Shown here: positions 8,377-16,529 of the stretch, in pieces
Numbering within the stretch: the first letter of the stretch is position 1
Layout: every line of letters starts with the position of its first letter
Source of the DNA: UBA1573 sp034005165
Lineage (GTDB): Bacteria; Pseudomonadota; Alphaproteobacteria; Micavibrionales; Micavibrionaceae
Reading direction: 5' to 3'
DNA length: 64,000 nt
Assembly: GCA_034005165.1 (NCBI GenBank)
Contig: JAVEVE010000003.1
Span: 124,001-188,000, forward strand
Notes under the pieces: generated by a model
Database searches by the model: none
What the model saw: only the letters and a program-made list of their open reading frames with translations
What the model was told of the DNA's origin: nothing
Made by a program: the position numbers and the translations under genes

Positions 8377-9711
8377 ATGAAAAAGCCCGAACTTCTGGCC
8401 CCCGCAGGCTCAATGAAAATGATGGAATACGCCTTTGCTTACGGCGCGGACGCGGTCTATGCAGGCCAGCCGAAATATTCCCTGCGCGTACGGAACAACT
8501 CTTTCAAAAAAGACGACAATCTCGCAATGGGTATTGAACAGGCCCATGCGCAGGGCAAGAAATTCTTCGTTGCGGCAAACCTCTTCCCACACAATAATAA
8601 AGTGCGCACCTTTATCAACGAAATCAAACCCGTCATCGACATGAAACCGGACGGTCTGATTATGGCGGACCCGGGCCTCATTATGATGGTGCGCGAAGCC
8701 TATCCGGAAGTCCCTATTCACCTTTCCGTTCAAATGAACACCGTGAATTTCGCCTCTGTGAAATTCTGGCAGAAAATGGGACTGACCCGCATCATCCTCT
8801 CGCGCGAACTCTCCATCAAAGAAATTGCCGAGATCAGGCAGGAATGCCCTGACATGGAAATCGAAGTCTTTATCCACGGCGCGCTCTGCATTGCGTACTC
8901 GGGTCGCTGTTTGCTTTCGGGCTATTTCAATCACCGTGACGCCAACCAAGGCACCTGCACCAATGCCTGCCGCTGGAAATATTCCACCACCAGCGCATGC
9001 GAAACCGAAGAAGGTTTAGTCTTGCCGAGCGATGCGCTCAAAAACCCTGAGGCCTTTTCGGATTGCGGGGGTCAGGAACGCCACCCGATGGCGGATAATG
9101 TCTATTTCTTGGAAGAGAAAGAACGCCCCGGAGAATTCATGCCTGTGTTTGAAGATGAACAAGGCACATATATTATGAACTCGAAAGATTTACGCGCGAT
9201 TGAACATGTGCATAAACTGGTCGAGATCGGCGTTGATTGTTTAAAAATCGAAGGCCGTACCAAATCACATTACTATGCCGCGCGTACGGCACAATGCTAC
9301 CGTCAGGCGATTGACCAAGCCGTTGCAGGCGAACCGCTTGACCCGCGCCTGATCGGCATGCTTGAAAACTTGGCGCACCGCGGCTACACAGATGGCTTCT
9401 ATCAACGCCACCATTCCGAAGACCATCAGAACTACATCAATGGAGCATCACAATCTTACAAACAACAATTTGTCGGCGAGATGATTTCAAATGATGGTCA
9501 ATGGATGGAAATTGACGTGAAGAATAAATTCTCTGTCGGCGATAAACTGGAAATCATTCTGCCTGACGGCAAAAACAAAACCATCACCTTGACCGATATG
9601 AAAGACAAAAAAGGTAACGCCATCGAAACGGCTCTGGGATCTGGACACATTGTACGCATCCCTGCCAATGACGTAACCGCCGACCTCGTCCTCATCAGCC
9701 GCTTTGTTTAG
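8377..9711 (+). CDS. trhP: tRNA 5-hydroxyuridine synthesis protein TrhP (peptidase U32 family)
   Basis: 444 residues from the ATG at 8377 with an AGAGGA ribosome site; in-frame upstream codons are disregarded. The protein aligns by eye along its length with E. coli YegQ/TrhP: PELLAPAGSMKMM, YAFAYGADAVYAGQ, the HGALCIAYSGRCLLSGY segment, DANQGTCTNACRW, YIMNSKDLRAI and LKIEGRTKSHYYAARTAQ. Cys171, Cys178, Cys194 and Cys198 are candidates for an iron-sulfur cluster. TrhP acts with prephenate to hydroxylate U34 of some tRNAs. Despite the family name it is not expected to be a protease. Monocistronic: divergent from its left neighbour and followed by a long gap. Confidence 0.93.
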   Translation: MKKPELLAPAGSMKMMEYAFAYGADAVYAGQPKYSLRVRNNSFKKDDNLAMGIEQAHAQGKKFFVAANLFPHNNKVRTFINEIKPVIDMKPDGLIMADPGLIMMVREAYPEVPIHLSVQMNTVNFASVKFWQKMGLTRIILSRELSIKEIAEIRQECPDMEIEVFIHGALCIAYSGRCLLSGYFNHRDANQGTCTNACRWKYSTTSACETEEGLVLPSDALKNPEAFSDCGGQERHPMADNVYFLEEKERPGEFMPVFEDEQGTYIMNSKDLRAIEHVHKLVEIGVDCLKIEGRTKSHYYAARTAQCYRQAIDQAVAGEPLDPRLIGMLENLAHRGYTDGFYQRHHSEDHQNYINGASQSYKQQFVGEMISNDGQWMEIDVKNKFSVGDKLEIILPDGKNKTITLTDMKDKKGNAIETALGSGHIVRIPANDVTADLVLISRFV

Positions 9712-9733
9712 AAATAACTTACCCACCCCGTCA

Positions 9734-9754
9734 TTCCCCGATTCGTTCGGGGAA
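9734..9754 (+). terminator. Hairpin after trhP, possible terminator
   Basis: TTCCCCGA and TCGGGGAA pair as an 8-base stem with loop TTCGT. No strong T-tract follows, so it may be a weak or factor-assisted terminator for trhP. Confidence 0.4.
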
Positions 9755-9774
9755 TTCATGTACTCTTTTCATCC

Positions 9775-9824
9775 ACGCAAACGACGAGTAACGCAGTAGA
9801 AATACAAATGATGCCGACAAAAAG
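9775..9824 (+). repeat. 50-base direct repeat, copy 1
   Basis: Begins ACGCAAACGACGAGTAACGC and ends GACAAAAAG. It matches copy 2 at 9958-10007 with a single difference (C at 9815, A at 9998). Starts are 183 bases apart. Likely an intergenic repeat family of this genome, but other copies cannot be seen from here. Confidence 0.8.
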
Positions 9825-9957
9825 TTTCATCACAAAAAATGAATGAACAATGTTTCTGGCAAACAGATTTTTCTTTAGGATAAGAAAATATGGCAGACAA
9901 ACTTGTCAAAATCATTTGGTTTTATACTAGGCACGAGAAGTGCCGCGTACGGATGGT

Positions 9958-10007
9958 ACGCAAACGACGAGTAACGCAGTAGAAATACAAATGATGCAGA
10001 CAAAAAG
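9958..10007 (+). repeat. 50-base direct repeat, copy 2
   Basis: 49 of 50 bases match copy 1 at 9775-9824. It is followed four bases later by the terminator-like hairpin at 10012-10039, which copy 1 lacks. Confidence 0.8.
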
Positions 10008-10011
10008 AAAA

Positions 10012-10039
10012 CAGGTCTTGAGGGGAACTCAAAGACCTG
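10012..10039 (+). terminator. Terminator-like hairpin
   Basis: CAGGTCTTGAG and CTCAAAGACCTG pair with one bulged base around a GGGAA loop, and CCTTTCTTCT follows. It could end a short transcript from the repeat region. Confidence 0.4.
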
Positions 10040-10369
10040 CCTTTCTTCTGGGGGGGAGAAAGCTCTTAAATTCTTTTTAAATCGGTGCTCCGAGAACACC
10101 CTCAAATCTGTTCTCTTGAAAAAGAGAAAAACAAAAAGTACTACGCGGACCTTTTTTACACCCTGTGCGCGACCCTTTATAAGTTAGGATACTGCAGCAC
10201 CGTCGTCTGTCATTTATACTGGAGTTGAGCAATTTATAACTTGGACTTAAGGATATGTCAACTATAAATTTTGAAAAATTCAAGTTTCCAGAATCCCAAT
10301 GTAGGCGACTACCAATAAATATATGATTAACCAATTGATTTAAAACAATAATTATGCACATATCGCCTT

Positions 10370-11581
10370 ATGGATAAGAAGAGCCACCAGAGCAAACTGG
10401 CGAAAAACCTAACTTTGATAGGCGCAAACGAGCTGTTTGCAGCCATGAGATTCTTTTATCCGATCTCAATTCTCTATTTTGCAGAGGTCACGGGCAGCTT
10501 TGCAGTCGCAATGGGGATATTCTCATGTGCAACAATCACAATGGCGCTGCTTGAAGTCCCTACAGGTGTACTTTCCGATAAATGGGGCCGCCGCAATATC
10601 TTCGTCATGGGCTGTGCGATTGAATGGCTGGCGGCCTTTTGCTATGCGATGGCGGCAACGCATTTTCTGATCGACGGAACGGCATGGCTTTATATCGGTG
10701 CGGCCTGCTTCGGTATTTCTGGCTCCCTGTTCTCGGGGAATAATTACGCGCTGCTCTATGAAACAGCAGAATGTTTGCGGCAACGTCACCGCTTGGCGCA
10801 TATTCTGGGTCGCAATTCTTCTATGGAACAGTTGGGCTTGGCAACTGCAAGTGCTGTCGCAGGTATCCTCCTGTGGTTCGGCGCAAGTTTTGAAATGCTC
10901 TTCTGGTTAACACTCATTCCGATGTCATGCGCCCTCATTGCAGCACTCATGACCACGGAACCGCCGCGTCATTCAATATCAGAATCCCATCCATGGACGC
11001 ACATGAAAGAAGCGTTCCATTTAATCGTACAGAATAAAGAACTCCGCCTGCTGGCAATCTGCTCGGCATGGAAAACAGGATGGGGCATGTCCTCTCACAG
11101 CTTCTTGCCGAAATTTATCGAAACGGTCTGGCCCGTTTGGGCAGTTCCTTTTTACCGCTTGGGGCAAAACATCATCGGATTTTTCAGCTACTGGTTCGCA
11201 GGCAAAGTCACTGACAAACTCACGCCACTGAAAACGCTATTCGGAATGAGCCTGATCTCGGACGGCCTCAGCCTTATTGCGTTCGGCATTGCCAATCTGG
11301 TCTCACCGTTCTTGCTGATGCTTTCTCAGATCAACTGGGCCGTGGGCAATACCGCCAATGACACTTTGCAGCAACAGCATTTCTCGAAAGAGCAACGCTC
11401 GACAATGGGGTCCCTGATCTCCCTGCTCTCATCCTTTATGAACGCGATAGCCGCCGTTATTTTGGGGTTATTTGCAGATCATATCGGCCCGCAAAATACA
11501 CTTCTGGTTATTGCCGTGATGATGCTCCCCATAAGCTTTGGGTATCTGTCGCTGTACAAGACCAATAAAAATGCTAAATAG
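10370..11581 (+). CDS. MFS transporter
   Basis: 403 residues with about 12 hydrophobic segments, fitting a major facilitator permease in the inner membrane. The loop between helices 2 and 3, GVLSDKWGRRNIFVMG, is the MFS signature. The substrate cannot be told. No strong ribosome site is visible before the ATG. The hydrolase gene begins five bases after its stop and overlaps the ABC ATPase gene, so the three form an operon. A drug or small-molecule exporter is plausible given the company of an ABC ATPase, but that is inference. Confidence 0.85.
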   Translation: MDKKSHQSKLAKNLTLIGANELFAAMRFFYPISILYFAEVTGSFAVAMGIFSCATITMALLEVPTGVLSDKWGRRNIFVMGCAIEWLAAFCYAMAATHFLIDGTAWLYIGAACFGISGSLFSGNNYALLYETAECLRQRHRLAHILGRNSSMEQLGLATASAVAGILLWFGASFEMLFWLTLIPMSCALIAALMTTEPPRHSISESHPWTHMKEAFHLIVQNKELRLLAICSAWKTGWGMSSHSFLPKFIETVWPVWAVPFYRLGQNIIGFFSYWFAGKVTDKLTPLKTLFGMSLISDGLSLIAFGIANLVSPFLLMLSQINWAVGNTANDTLQQQHFSKEQRSTMGSLISLLSSFMNAIAAVILGLFADHIGPQNTLLVIAVMMLPISFGYLSLYKTNKNAK

Positions 11582-11586
11582 GTAAT

Positions 11587-12540
11587 ATGACCGACGCTTT
11601 ATCTGCCCCTCTATGGAACGCCTCCATATCTCCCGACACCGAACCACACCAAATCACTTTGGGGCGTGGCGAATGGATCGACACCAAACGCAACAACCGC
11701 AAAATTCTCTATAAGACCTATCGCCCACTGGATGCAGGTGATGGCCCGTTCCCTGTCATCATTTGGTCACATGGCCTCGGCGGCTCGCGCGAAGGTGCGG
11801 GTTTTATCTCGCGCTTTATCGCGTCCCACGGGTATATTGTCATTCATATCCAGCACCACGGAACGGACTCGTCCCTTTGGGAGGGGAAACAAGGACATCC
11901 GTGGGATGTTATTCGCAACACACATATCCCGCGTCACGCAACACTGAACCGTTTTAAGGACGTCCCGTTTGCCCTCGATCAATTGGCAACTCTTGACATC
12001 GCCCCCTATATGGACATGGAGAATATCGGCATGTCAGGTCATTCCTTCGGTGCAATGACCACGCAAGTCATGGCGGGTCAAAAGCGGGGGCACGGGAAGC
12101 GTCAATATAATCTCTACGAACCGCGCTTTAAAGCAGGCATTCTCTACAGTCCCGGCCCGCACACGGATAAACGCGGGCACACAGCAGAAGATTTTTACGG
12201 CTCCTTCAAAATTCCACTTCTGGTCATGACGGGAACAGATGACGACTCTCCGCTTAAAAATTTCGGCTATAAGGATCGTCTGGAAGTCTTCACCCATTCA
12301 GGCGGCCCTGACCAGCATTTGATCGTGATGGATCAGGGGGATCACATGGTCTATAACGGCTCACGCGGACAACTCGCCGCCAACCCCAAACAAAGCATCC
12401 ATGAAGAGATCATCAAAATTCTCTCGCTCGCCTTTTGGGACGCTTATCTAAAAAATGACACGGCGGCAAAAAATTGGCTCACAAGTGACGCCATAACCTC
12501 TTGGCTTTTGGACGAAGGGACCTATAGTTACAAACCATGA
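11587..12540 (+). CDS. Alpha/beta hydrolase (PAF-acetylhydrolase / dienelactone hydrolase-like)
   Basis: 317 residues. WSHGLGGSREG at 60-70 forms the oxyanion region, and the nucleophile elbow GHSFG places Ser153 as catalytic. Candidate acid and His lie in TGTDDDSP and in DQGDHMVYNG. No signal peptide is visible, so it is probably cytoplasmic. The large lid and the HQH-HG segment near 89-92 resemble platelet-activating-factor acetylhydrolase-like esterases. It sits between a transporter and an ABC ATPase and overlaps the latter by four bases (ATGA). The substrate is unknown. Confidence 0.8.
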   Translation: MTDALSAPLWNASISPDTEPHQITLGRGEWIDTKRNNRKILYKTYRPLDAGDGPFPVIIWSHGLGGSREGAGFISRFIASHGYIVIHIQHHGTDSSLWEGKQGHPWDVIRNTHIPRHATLNRFKDVPFALDQLATLDIAPYMDMENIGMSGHSFGAMTTQVMAGQKRGHGKRQYNLYEPRFKAGILYSPGPHTDKRGHTAEDFYGSFKIPLLVMTGTDDDSPLKNFGYKDRLEVFTHSGGPDQHLIVMDQGDHMVYNGSRGQLAANPKQSIHEEIIKILSLAFWDAYLKNDTAAKNWLTSDAITSWLLDEGTYSYKP

Positions 12541-13478
12541 CCACACCCCAATTCGCTATCGAGATAAAAGATCTCTCCAAAACCTATGCCGCTTCGGGTA
12601 AATCCCCCGCGAAACACGCACTTGATAATGTCTCGCTGACGATTCCTCAAGGCTCCATCTATGGCTTGCTAGGTCCGAACGGTGCGGGGAAATCAACCCT
12701 CATCAATATTCTGGCAGGCCTCGTTCTGAAATCATCAGGCTCGGTCAAAATATGGGATACGGATATAGACGAGAACGCACGTCAGGCGCGCGCCAATATC
12801 GGCATCGTACCGCAAGAACTGAACTTTGATCCGTTCTTCTCGCCGCGCAGATTGCTTGATCTCCACGCGGGCATGTACGGCGTACCGAAATCAGAGCGCC
12901 GCACCGAAGACCTTTTAAAACTCGTTGGCTTGATGGATAAAGCCGACGCGTACGCACGCTCGCTCTCAGGCGGGATGCGTCGCCGCCTGATGGTTGCAAA
13001 AGCGATGGTGCATACACCGCCTATTCTGGTACTCGATGAACCGACTGCGGGTGTTGACGTAGAACTAAGAAACCAGCTTTGGGACAATGTACGCGCACTC
13101 AATAAACAAGGCCTGACGATTTTGCTGACCACTCATTATTTGCAAGAAGCGGAAGAGCTATGCGACCGCATTGCCATTATCAATCACGGCAAAATCGTCG
13201 CAGATGAAGATAAAGAAACATTGCTCTCACGTGTCGAAGCCAAAGAAATCACACTGCGCTTTGAACAAGATATTGCACACATTCCTGAGAGCCTTTTGCC
13301 ACTCGCACCAACCAAGGAAGGTAAACGTACGCTCTCTTTCCGCTATTCTCCGAAAGACACAAATGCAGGCGCAATCATTGAGCAAGTTCGTGCGGCAGGT
13401 CTAGTGATAACCGACCTCTCGACAGACGACCGTGATCTGGAAGATGTATTTCTGCACCTGACCCGCAATGCAGCCTAA
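12537..13478 (+). CDS. ABC transporter ATP-binding protein, no adjacent permease
   Basis: 313 residues. Walker A GPNGAGKST at 46-54, signature LSGGMRRRL, Walker B ILVLDEPT and the TTHYLQEAEELCDR switch region are all intact. The layout, with a C-terminal extension of about 90 residues, matches the CcmA/DrrA/YadG type that pairs with an ABC-2 permease. Such permeases normally follow directly; here the next gene is on the other strand and is not a membrane protein. It probably works with a permease encoded elsewhere, or the partner was lost. Confidence 0.9.
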   Translation: MTTPQFAIEIKDLSKTYAASGKSPAKHALDNVSLTIPQGSIYGLLGPNGAGKSTLINILAGLVLKSSGSVKIWDTDIDENARQARANIGIVPQELNFDPFFSPRRLLDLHAGMYGVPKSERRTEDLLKLVGLMDKADAYARSLSGGMRRRLMVAKAMVHTPPILVLDEPTAGVDVELRNQLWDNVRALNKQGLTILLTTHYLQEAEELCDRIAIINHGKIVADEDKETLLSRVEAKEITLRFEQDIAHIPESLLPLAPTKEGKRTLSFRYSPKDTNAGAIIEQVRAAGLVITDLSTDDRDLEDVFLHLTRNAA

Positions 13479-13496
13479 CCAATTTCAGGCCCGGTT

Positions 13497-14417
13497 TTAA
13501 ACAAGGCACAACTCCGCCGCTGATGGTTGAGGTGGCAATTTGCGAGCACCTGACACAACACGCCAGTCATAGGGTATTCTTGATATAGAATTCCTCTCTC
13601 GTACAGAAACCTCTTCAACAACAACGTCATTCGAAGTGATAATCTTGTCTCGGGCGGGCATATCTCGAGAAGAATTGACAAATGCCAAGAAAAGATGCGG
13701 GGCCGTATGTGCATCATCACGTTCAGGATTACCCGGCTCCCTAAACTTTTTATTGACGATCACACGCAACTGCTCTTTGCCGGATATATCTGCCGAAAAC
13801 TCTCCTAATCCCGAGTTGGCAGTAATCTCACAAATTTTTTCTTTTATAGTTTCATCCAGACTTCTCTGCTCCATAAATCCAAAGCCAAACATAAAAGCCT
13901 GCCAGCTGCCGACCGCTTCCAGAATGCTCGGACGTCTGGGAATAGAGAGCTTCAATTCATCTTCTAATTGGCTAAGCTCATTATAAACTTTTTTGGCCTG
14001 CGCAGTTTTTGCAGACAGGTACGAGCTCAGATAATCTCTTACCTCGATATTAAGACGAAATAACAGATCTGAATCTTTTGCGAGATAGCTGCGACAAAAA
14101 GAATTGGACAGACGCTGTTTCCAAGGGAGAGAAGACCGCTTATAGAGATTTTGTTCTCGCCAGTCTTGCATCCGTTTTTCAAGAACCGCTAGTTTTTCGC
14201 CTAGACCATAAACTTTTTTGTAATCCGTCTCGTCACTCAGCGCTGACATCCAGTATTGGCGAAAACATTTCAACGTCCTTACAAGATCACGATTATAAGC
14301 CTGATCTGTCTTATGAGAAACGTAATATCCGAAACTTGTTAGAGTCTGCCTCTCTCGAACAGATTTCAAATAGCCATTATACTCCGGAAAAACTTCTATG
14401 AACTTGCGAACTCCCAT
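13497..14417 (-). CDS. Hypothetical protein, helical
   Basis: 306 residues, unrecognised. The N-terminal two thirds are predicted helical and rich in Lys/Arg/Glu, for example KKVYNELSQLEDELKLSI. The C-terminal third is more strand-like (KEQLRVIVNKKF, HTAPHLFLAFVNSS). No signal peptide or membrane helix. It converges on the ABC operon with only 18 bases between the stops. The product appears soluble. Start codon is the ATG at 14417; a weak AGGAG lies upstream. Confidence 0.65.
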   Translation of the reverse strand: MGVRKFIEVFPEYNGYLKSVRERQTLTSFGYYVSHKTDQAYNRDLVRTLKCFRQYWMSALSDETDYKKVYGLGEKLAVLEKRMQDWREQNLYKRSSLPWKQRLSNSFCRSYLAKDSDLLFRLNIEVRDYLSSYLSAKTAQAKKVYNELSQLEDELKLSIPRRPSILEAVGSWQAFMFGFGFMEQRSLDETIKEKICEITANSGLGEFSADISGKEQLRVIVNKKFREPGNPERDDAHTAPHLFLAFVNSSRDMPARDKIITSNDVVVEEVSVRERNSISRIPYDWRVVSGARKLPPQPSAAELCLV

Positions 14418-14728
14418 TTTCCTGCTCCTCGACTCGCCTTATGGCAAGTTCTTTAGTGGTACTATTTACAGAAAGACTAATCCTCCGGACATTGAAAGTC
14501 ACATAAAATTTTAAAATCTTAAACAAAGTCGAAGGAGCAGATAAAATCACAAGAGTAAGAATTGCTAACATTAGCACTTTCGGATACTATGACCGCTTTC
14601 TGGTTGCTACATTACGCGCATTGCCTGAAAATCAGCTCCCAGTTAGAATAGTGCACAAGACTATTATCCTGAGTACTCTGGCGTCAGCCGGAGAAAGATC
14701 AAAAAAACAAAGCATTAGGTGATACACT
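14418..14728. other. 311-base intergenic region
   Basis: Divergent promoter region between the hypothetical gene and the PAS gene. It is AT-rich and ends in a TAGGTGA ribosome site before the PAS ATG. No repeat, RNA gene or convincing small frame is seen. Confidence 0.4.
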
Positions 14729-15250
14729 ATGTCCACTCTTATTCTTCCAGGCAACGAAGTAACATTTTCAAACGATGAGATTATTGTCAGTAAAACAGAC
14801 CTTAAAGGACTAATCACCTACACCAACAAAACTTTTTGCACAGTCGCCGGATACACAGAACGGGAGCTTTTAGGGCAACCCCACAGCATCATTCGACACG
14901 CAGCAATGCCGCGCTGTGTTTTCAAGCTCGTCTGGGAAAGAGTTCAACAGGGCTGCGAAATTTTCGGTTACGTAGTCAATAGGACCAGAAACAATGATTA
15001 CTACTGGGTACTGGCGCACATCACGCCGTCTTTTGATGAAAACACGAATATCGTTGGCTTCCACTCAAATCGCAGAGTTCCGGAAAAGCGGGTTATTGAA
15101 GGTGTGATTTCTCCGCTTTATGCGCAATTACTTGACATTGAAAACTCCACCGCCAACCGCAAGGATGGAATGAATAAAGCCTTTGATACGCTGGTCAATA
15201 TACTTGAACAAAAAGGGATAGAGTACGATGAATTTATCCTCACTCTCTAA
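14729..15250 (+). CDS. PAS domain protein, Aer-like sensor module
   Basis: 173 residues. The PAS core (TDLKGLITYTNKTFCTVAGY, then ELLGQPHSIIRHAAMP and WERVQQG) closely follows the PAS domain of aerotaxis receptors such as Aer, where it binds FAD. After the PAS fold comes a short helical tail but no transmembrane or signalling domain. Its stop overlaps the next gene, a chemoreceptor that has the membrane and signalling parts but no sensor. The two together resemble an Aer receptor split into separate proteins. Flavin binding is not provable here. Confidence 0.85.
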   Translation: MSTLILPGNEVTFSNDEIIVSKTDLKGLITYTNKTFCTVAGYTERELLGQPHSIIRHAAMPRCVFKLVWERVQQGCEIFGYVVNRTRNNDYYWVLAHITPSFDENTNIVGFHSNRRVPEKRVIEGVISPLYAQLLDIENSTANRKDGMNKAFDTLVNILEQKGIEYDEFILTL

Positions 15251-16400
15251 AGCAAGGCTTGTCCTTCTCATAGCACTTGCCTCGACCATATTGAACATCG
15301 TAACCCAGTTCATGGGTGTTCCGGTGTCTATCATGCTGGGTATAGGCGTCATCACCTGCCTGTCCCTTCTTATTGGGCATTTATTGATTGGGAAGACCTC
15401 CTCCAATCTTGATAAAATCAGAAAGTTCTGCCTGTCCCTGGCCAAAGGCAACACGGAAGAACGCCTGCGTATACCTCTTGAACAAACAGGAGAGATCGAG
15501 GATCTGCGCCAAGCCATCAACCATTTCACAGACATGACAGATGCATTTGTCCGCGAAGCCAAATACTCGATGGACAGCGTTTGCCGCAACCAGTTTTCCC
15601 GCCTTATTCTGGATACTGGGATGCAAGGCACGTTCTTGCAAGCTGCAAAAATAATGAATCAAGCAACCAAAGCAGCTGAAGAGAAAAACAACGCCATTCT
15701 GGAATTGATGAAAGTCATTCACGGGATTGTCGGATCGGAAACACTGGACTCCAGACATGCAGACTCAGCCGCAGCCAGCGGCATTGAATCAATTGCCGCA
15801 GCAACAGAAGAAAGTTCTGCAACAATTGACGAGATCAACCGGCAGGTTGGACAGACTACAAATAATGTCAACACCGCCAACCAAAGCGCAGAAGACATGG
15901 AAGTGTCGGTCAACAGCCTCGGTGATACATCGCACCAGATCTCGGACATTATTGAAATAATTAACGGTATAGCTGAGCAAACCAATCTTCTGGCATTGAA
16001 TGCCACCATTGAAGCTGCCCGTGCAGGGGAAAGTGGACGTGGCTTCGCCGTTGTCGCCGGGGAAGTCAAGAAATTGGCTGGAGAAACATCAAGCGCCACG
16101 CAAAAAATAACGGATCTAATGCAGCATATCCTCACAGCAGTTGGCAATACTACAGACCATGTTCACCATTTGAAAGAAAGCATCAGCCATATCAGTGAAT
16201 CGTCAACTTCTATTGCAGGGGCCATCGAAGAACAATCCTATGCCAGCCGTGAAATTGCGCGCTCCGCAACAGTCGTGAGCTCGGGGCTGAAGGAAATCGG
16301 CGGACGGATCAAAAAGATCGAGGATGTCACACGCAAAACGCCCCAAAAGACAATTTCGCGGGTAAAGCCGCCGCAAAATGACACCTCAGAAACCGGATAG
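15228..16400 (+). CDS. Methyl-accepting chemotaxis protein without periplasmic sensor
   Basis: 390 residues. Two hydrophobic segments near 9-30 and 33-54 form a membrane anchor with almost no periplasmic loop. A HAMP-like linker follows, then the coiled-coil signalling domain with the hairpin tip IAEQTNLLALNATIEAARAG. The start ATG at 15228 lies inside the PAS gene, giving a 23-base overlap and probable translational coupling. It would relay signals to CheA/CheW; none of the che genes are in the window. Sensing is probably supplied by the PAS partner. Confidence 0.9.
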   Translation: MNLSSLSKARLVLLIALASTILNIVTQFMGVPVSIMLGIGVITCLSLLIGHLLIGKTSSNLDKIRKFCLSLAKGNTEERLRIPLEQTGEIEDLRQAINHFTDMTDAFVREAKYSMDSVCRNQFSRLILDTGMQGTFLQAAKIMNQATKAAEEKNNAILELMKVIHGIVGSETLDSRHADSAAASGIESIAAATEESSATIDEINRQVGQTTNNVNTANQSAEDMEVSVNSLGDTSHQISDIIEIINGIAEQTNLLALNATIEAARAGESGRGFAVVAGEVKKLAGETSSATQKITDLMQHILTAVGNTTDHVHHLKESISHISESSTSIAGAIEEQSYASREIARSATVVSSGLKEIGGRIKKIEDVTRKTPQKTISRVKPPQNDTSETG

Positions 16401-16404
16401 AACG

Positions 16405-16430
16405 AAAAAGGGCCACATAGGGCCCTTTTT
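16405..16430 (+). terminator. Intrinsic terminator after the PAS-chemoreceptor pair
   Basis: AAAAAGGGCC and GGCCCTTTTT pair around a six-base loop (ACATAG), ending in a T-tract. Clear factor-independent terminator five bases after the stop. Confidence 0.9.
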
Positions 16431-16529
16431 AATGCCGTCCCGCAGCTTATGTCTTTCTATCTATATTTTTTGCTGCGCTCGGGTATAATAGTCAAAAGAA
16501 ACCGTCACATCGCACCTTCGGCACGCACC

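Larger units (their letters stand above)
9712..10369. other. 658-base intergenic region with repeats
   Basis: No convincing gene is present. The region holds a C/G-rich hairpin at 9734-9754, two copies of a 50-base repeat and a terminator-like hairpin at 10012-10039. The last 200 bases are AT-rich and must contain the promoter of the MFS operon. A 94-codon minus-strand frame at 10077-10361 has no ribosome site or recognisable feature and is not called. Confidence 0.5.

Noticed and set aside
8410..8949. 179-codon frame antisense to trhP
   Set aside because: It is a shadow of a well-conserved gene on the other strand.
10077..10361. 94-codon minus-strand frame upstream of the MFS gene
   Set aside because: No ribosome site or domain; it overlaps the probable promoter region of the MFS operon.
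16449..16529. 27-codon upstream extension of nhaD
   Set aside because: It starts 19 bases after a strong terminator, leaving no space for a promoter, and gives a poor N-terminus.
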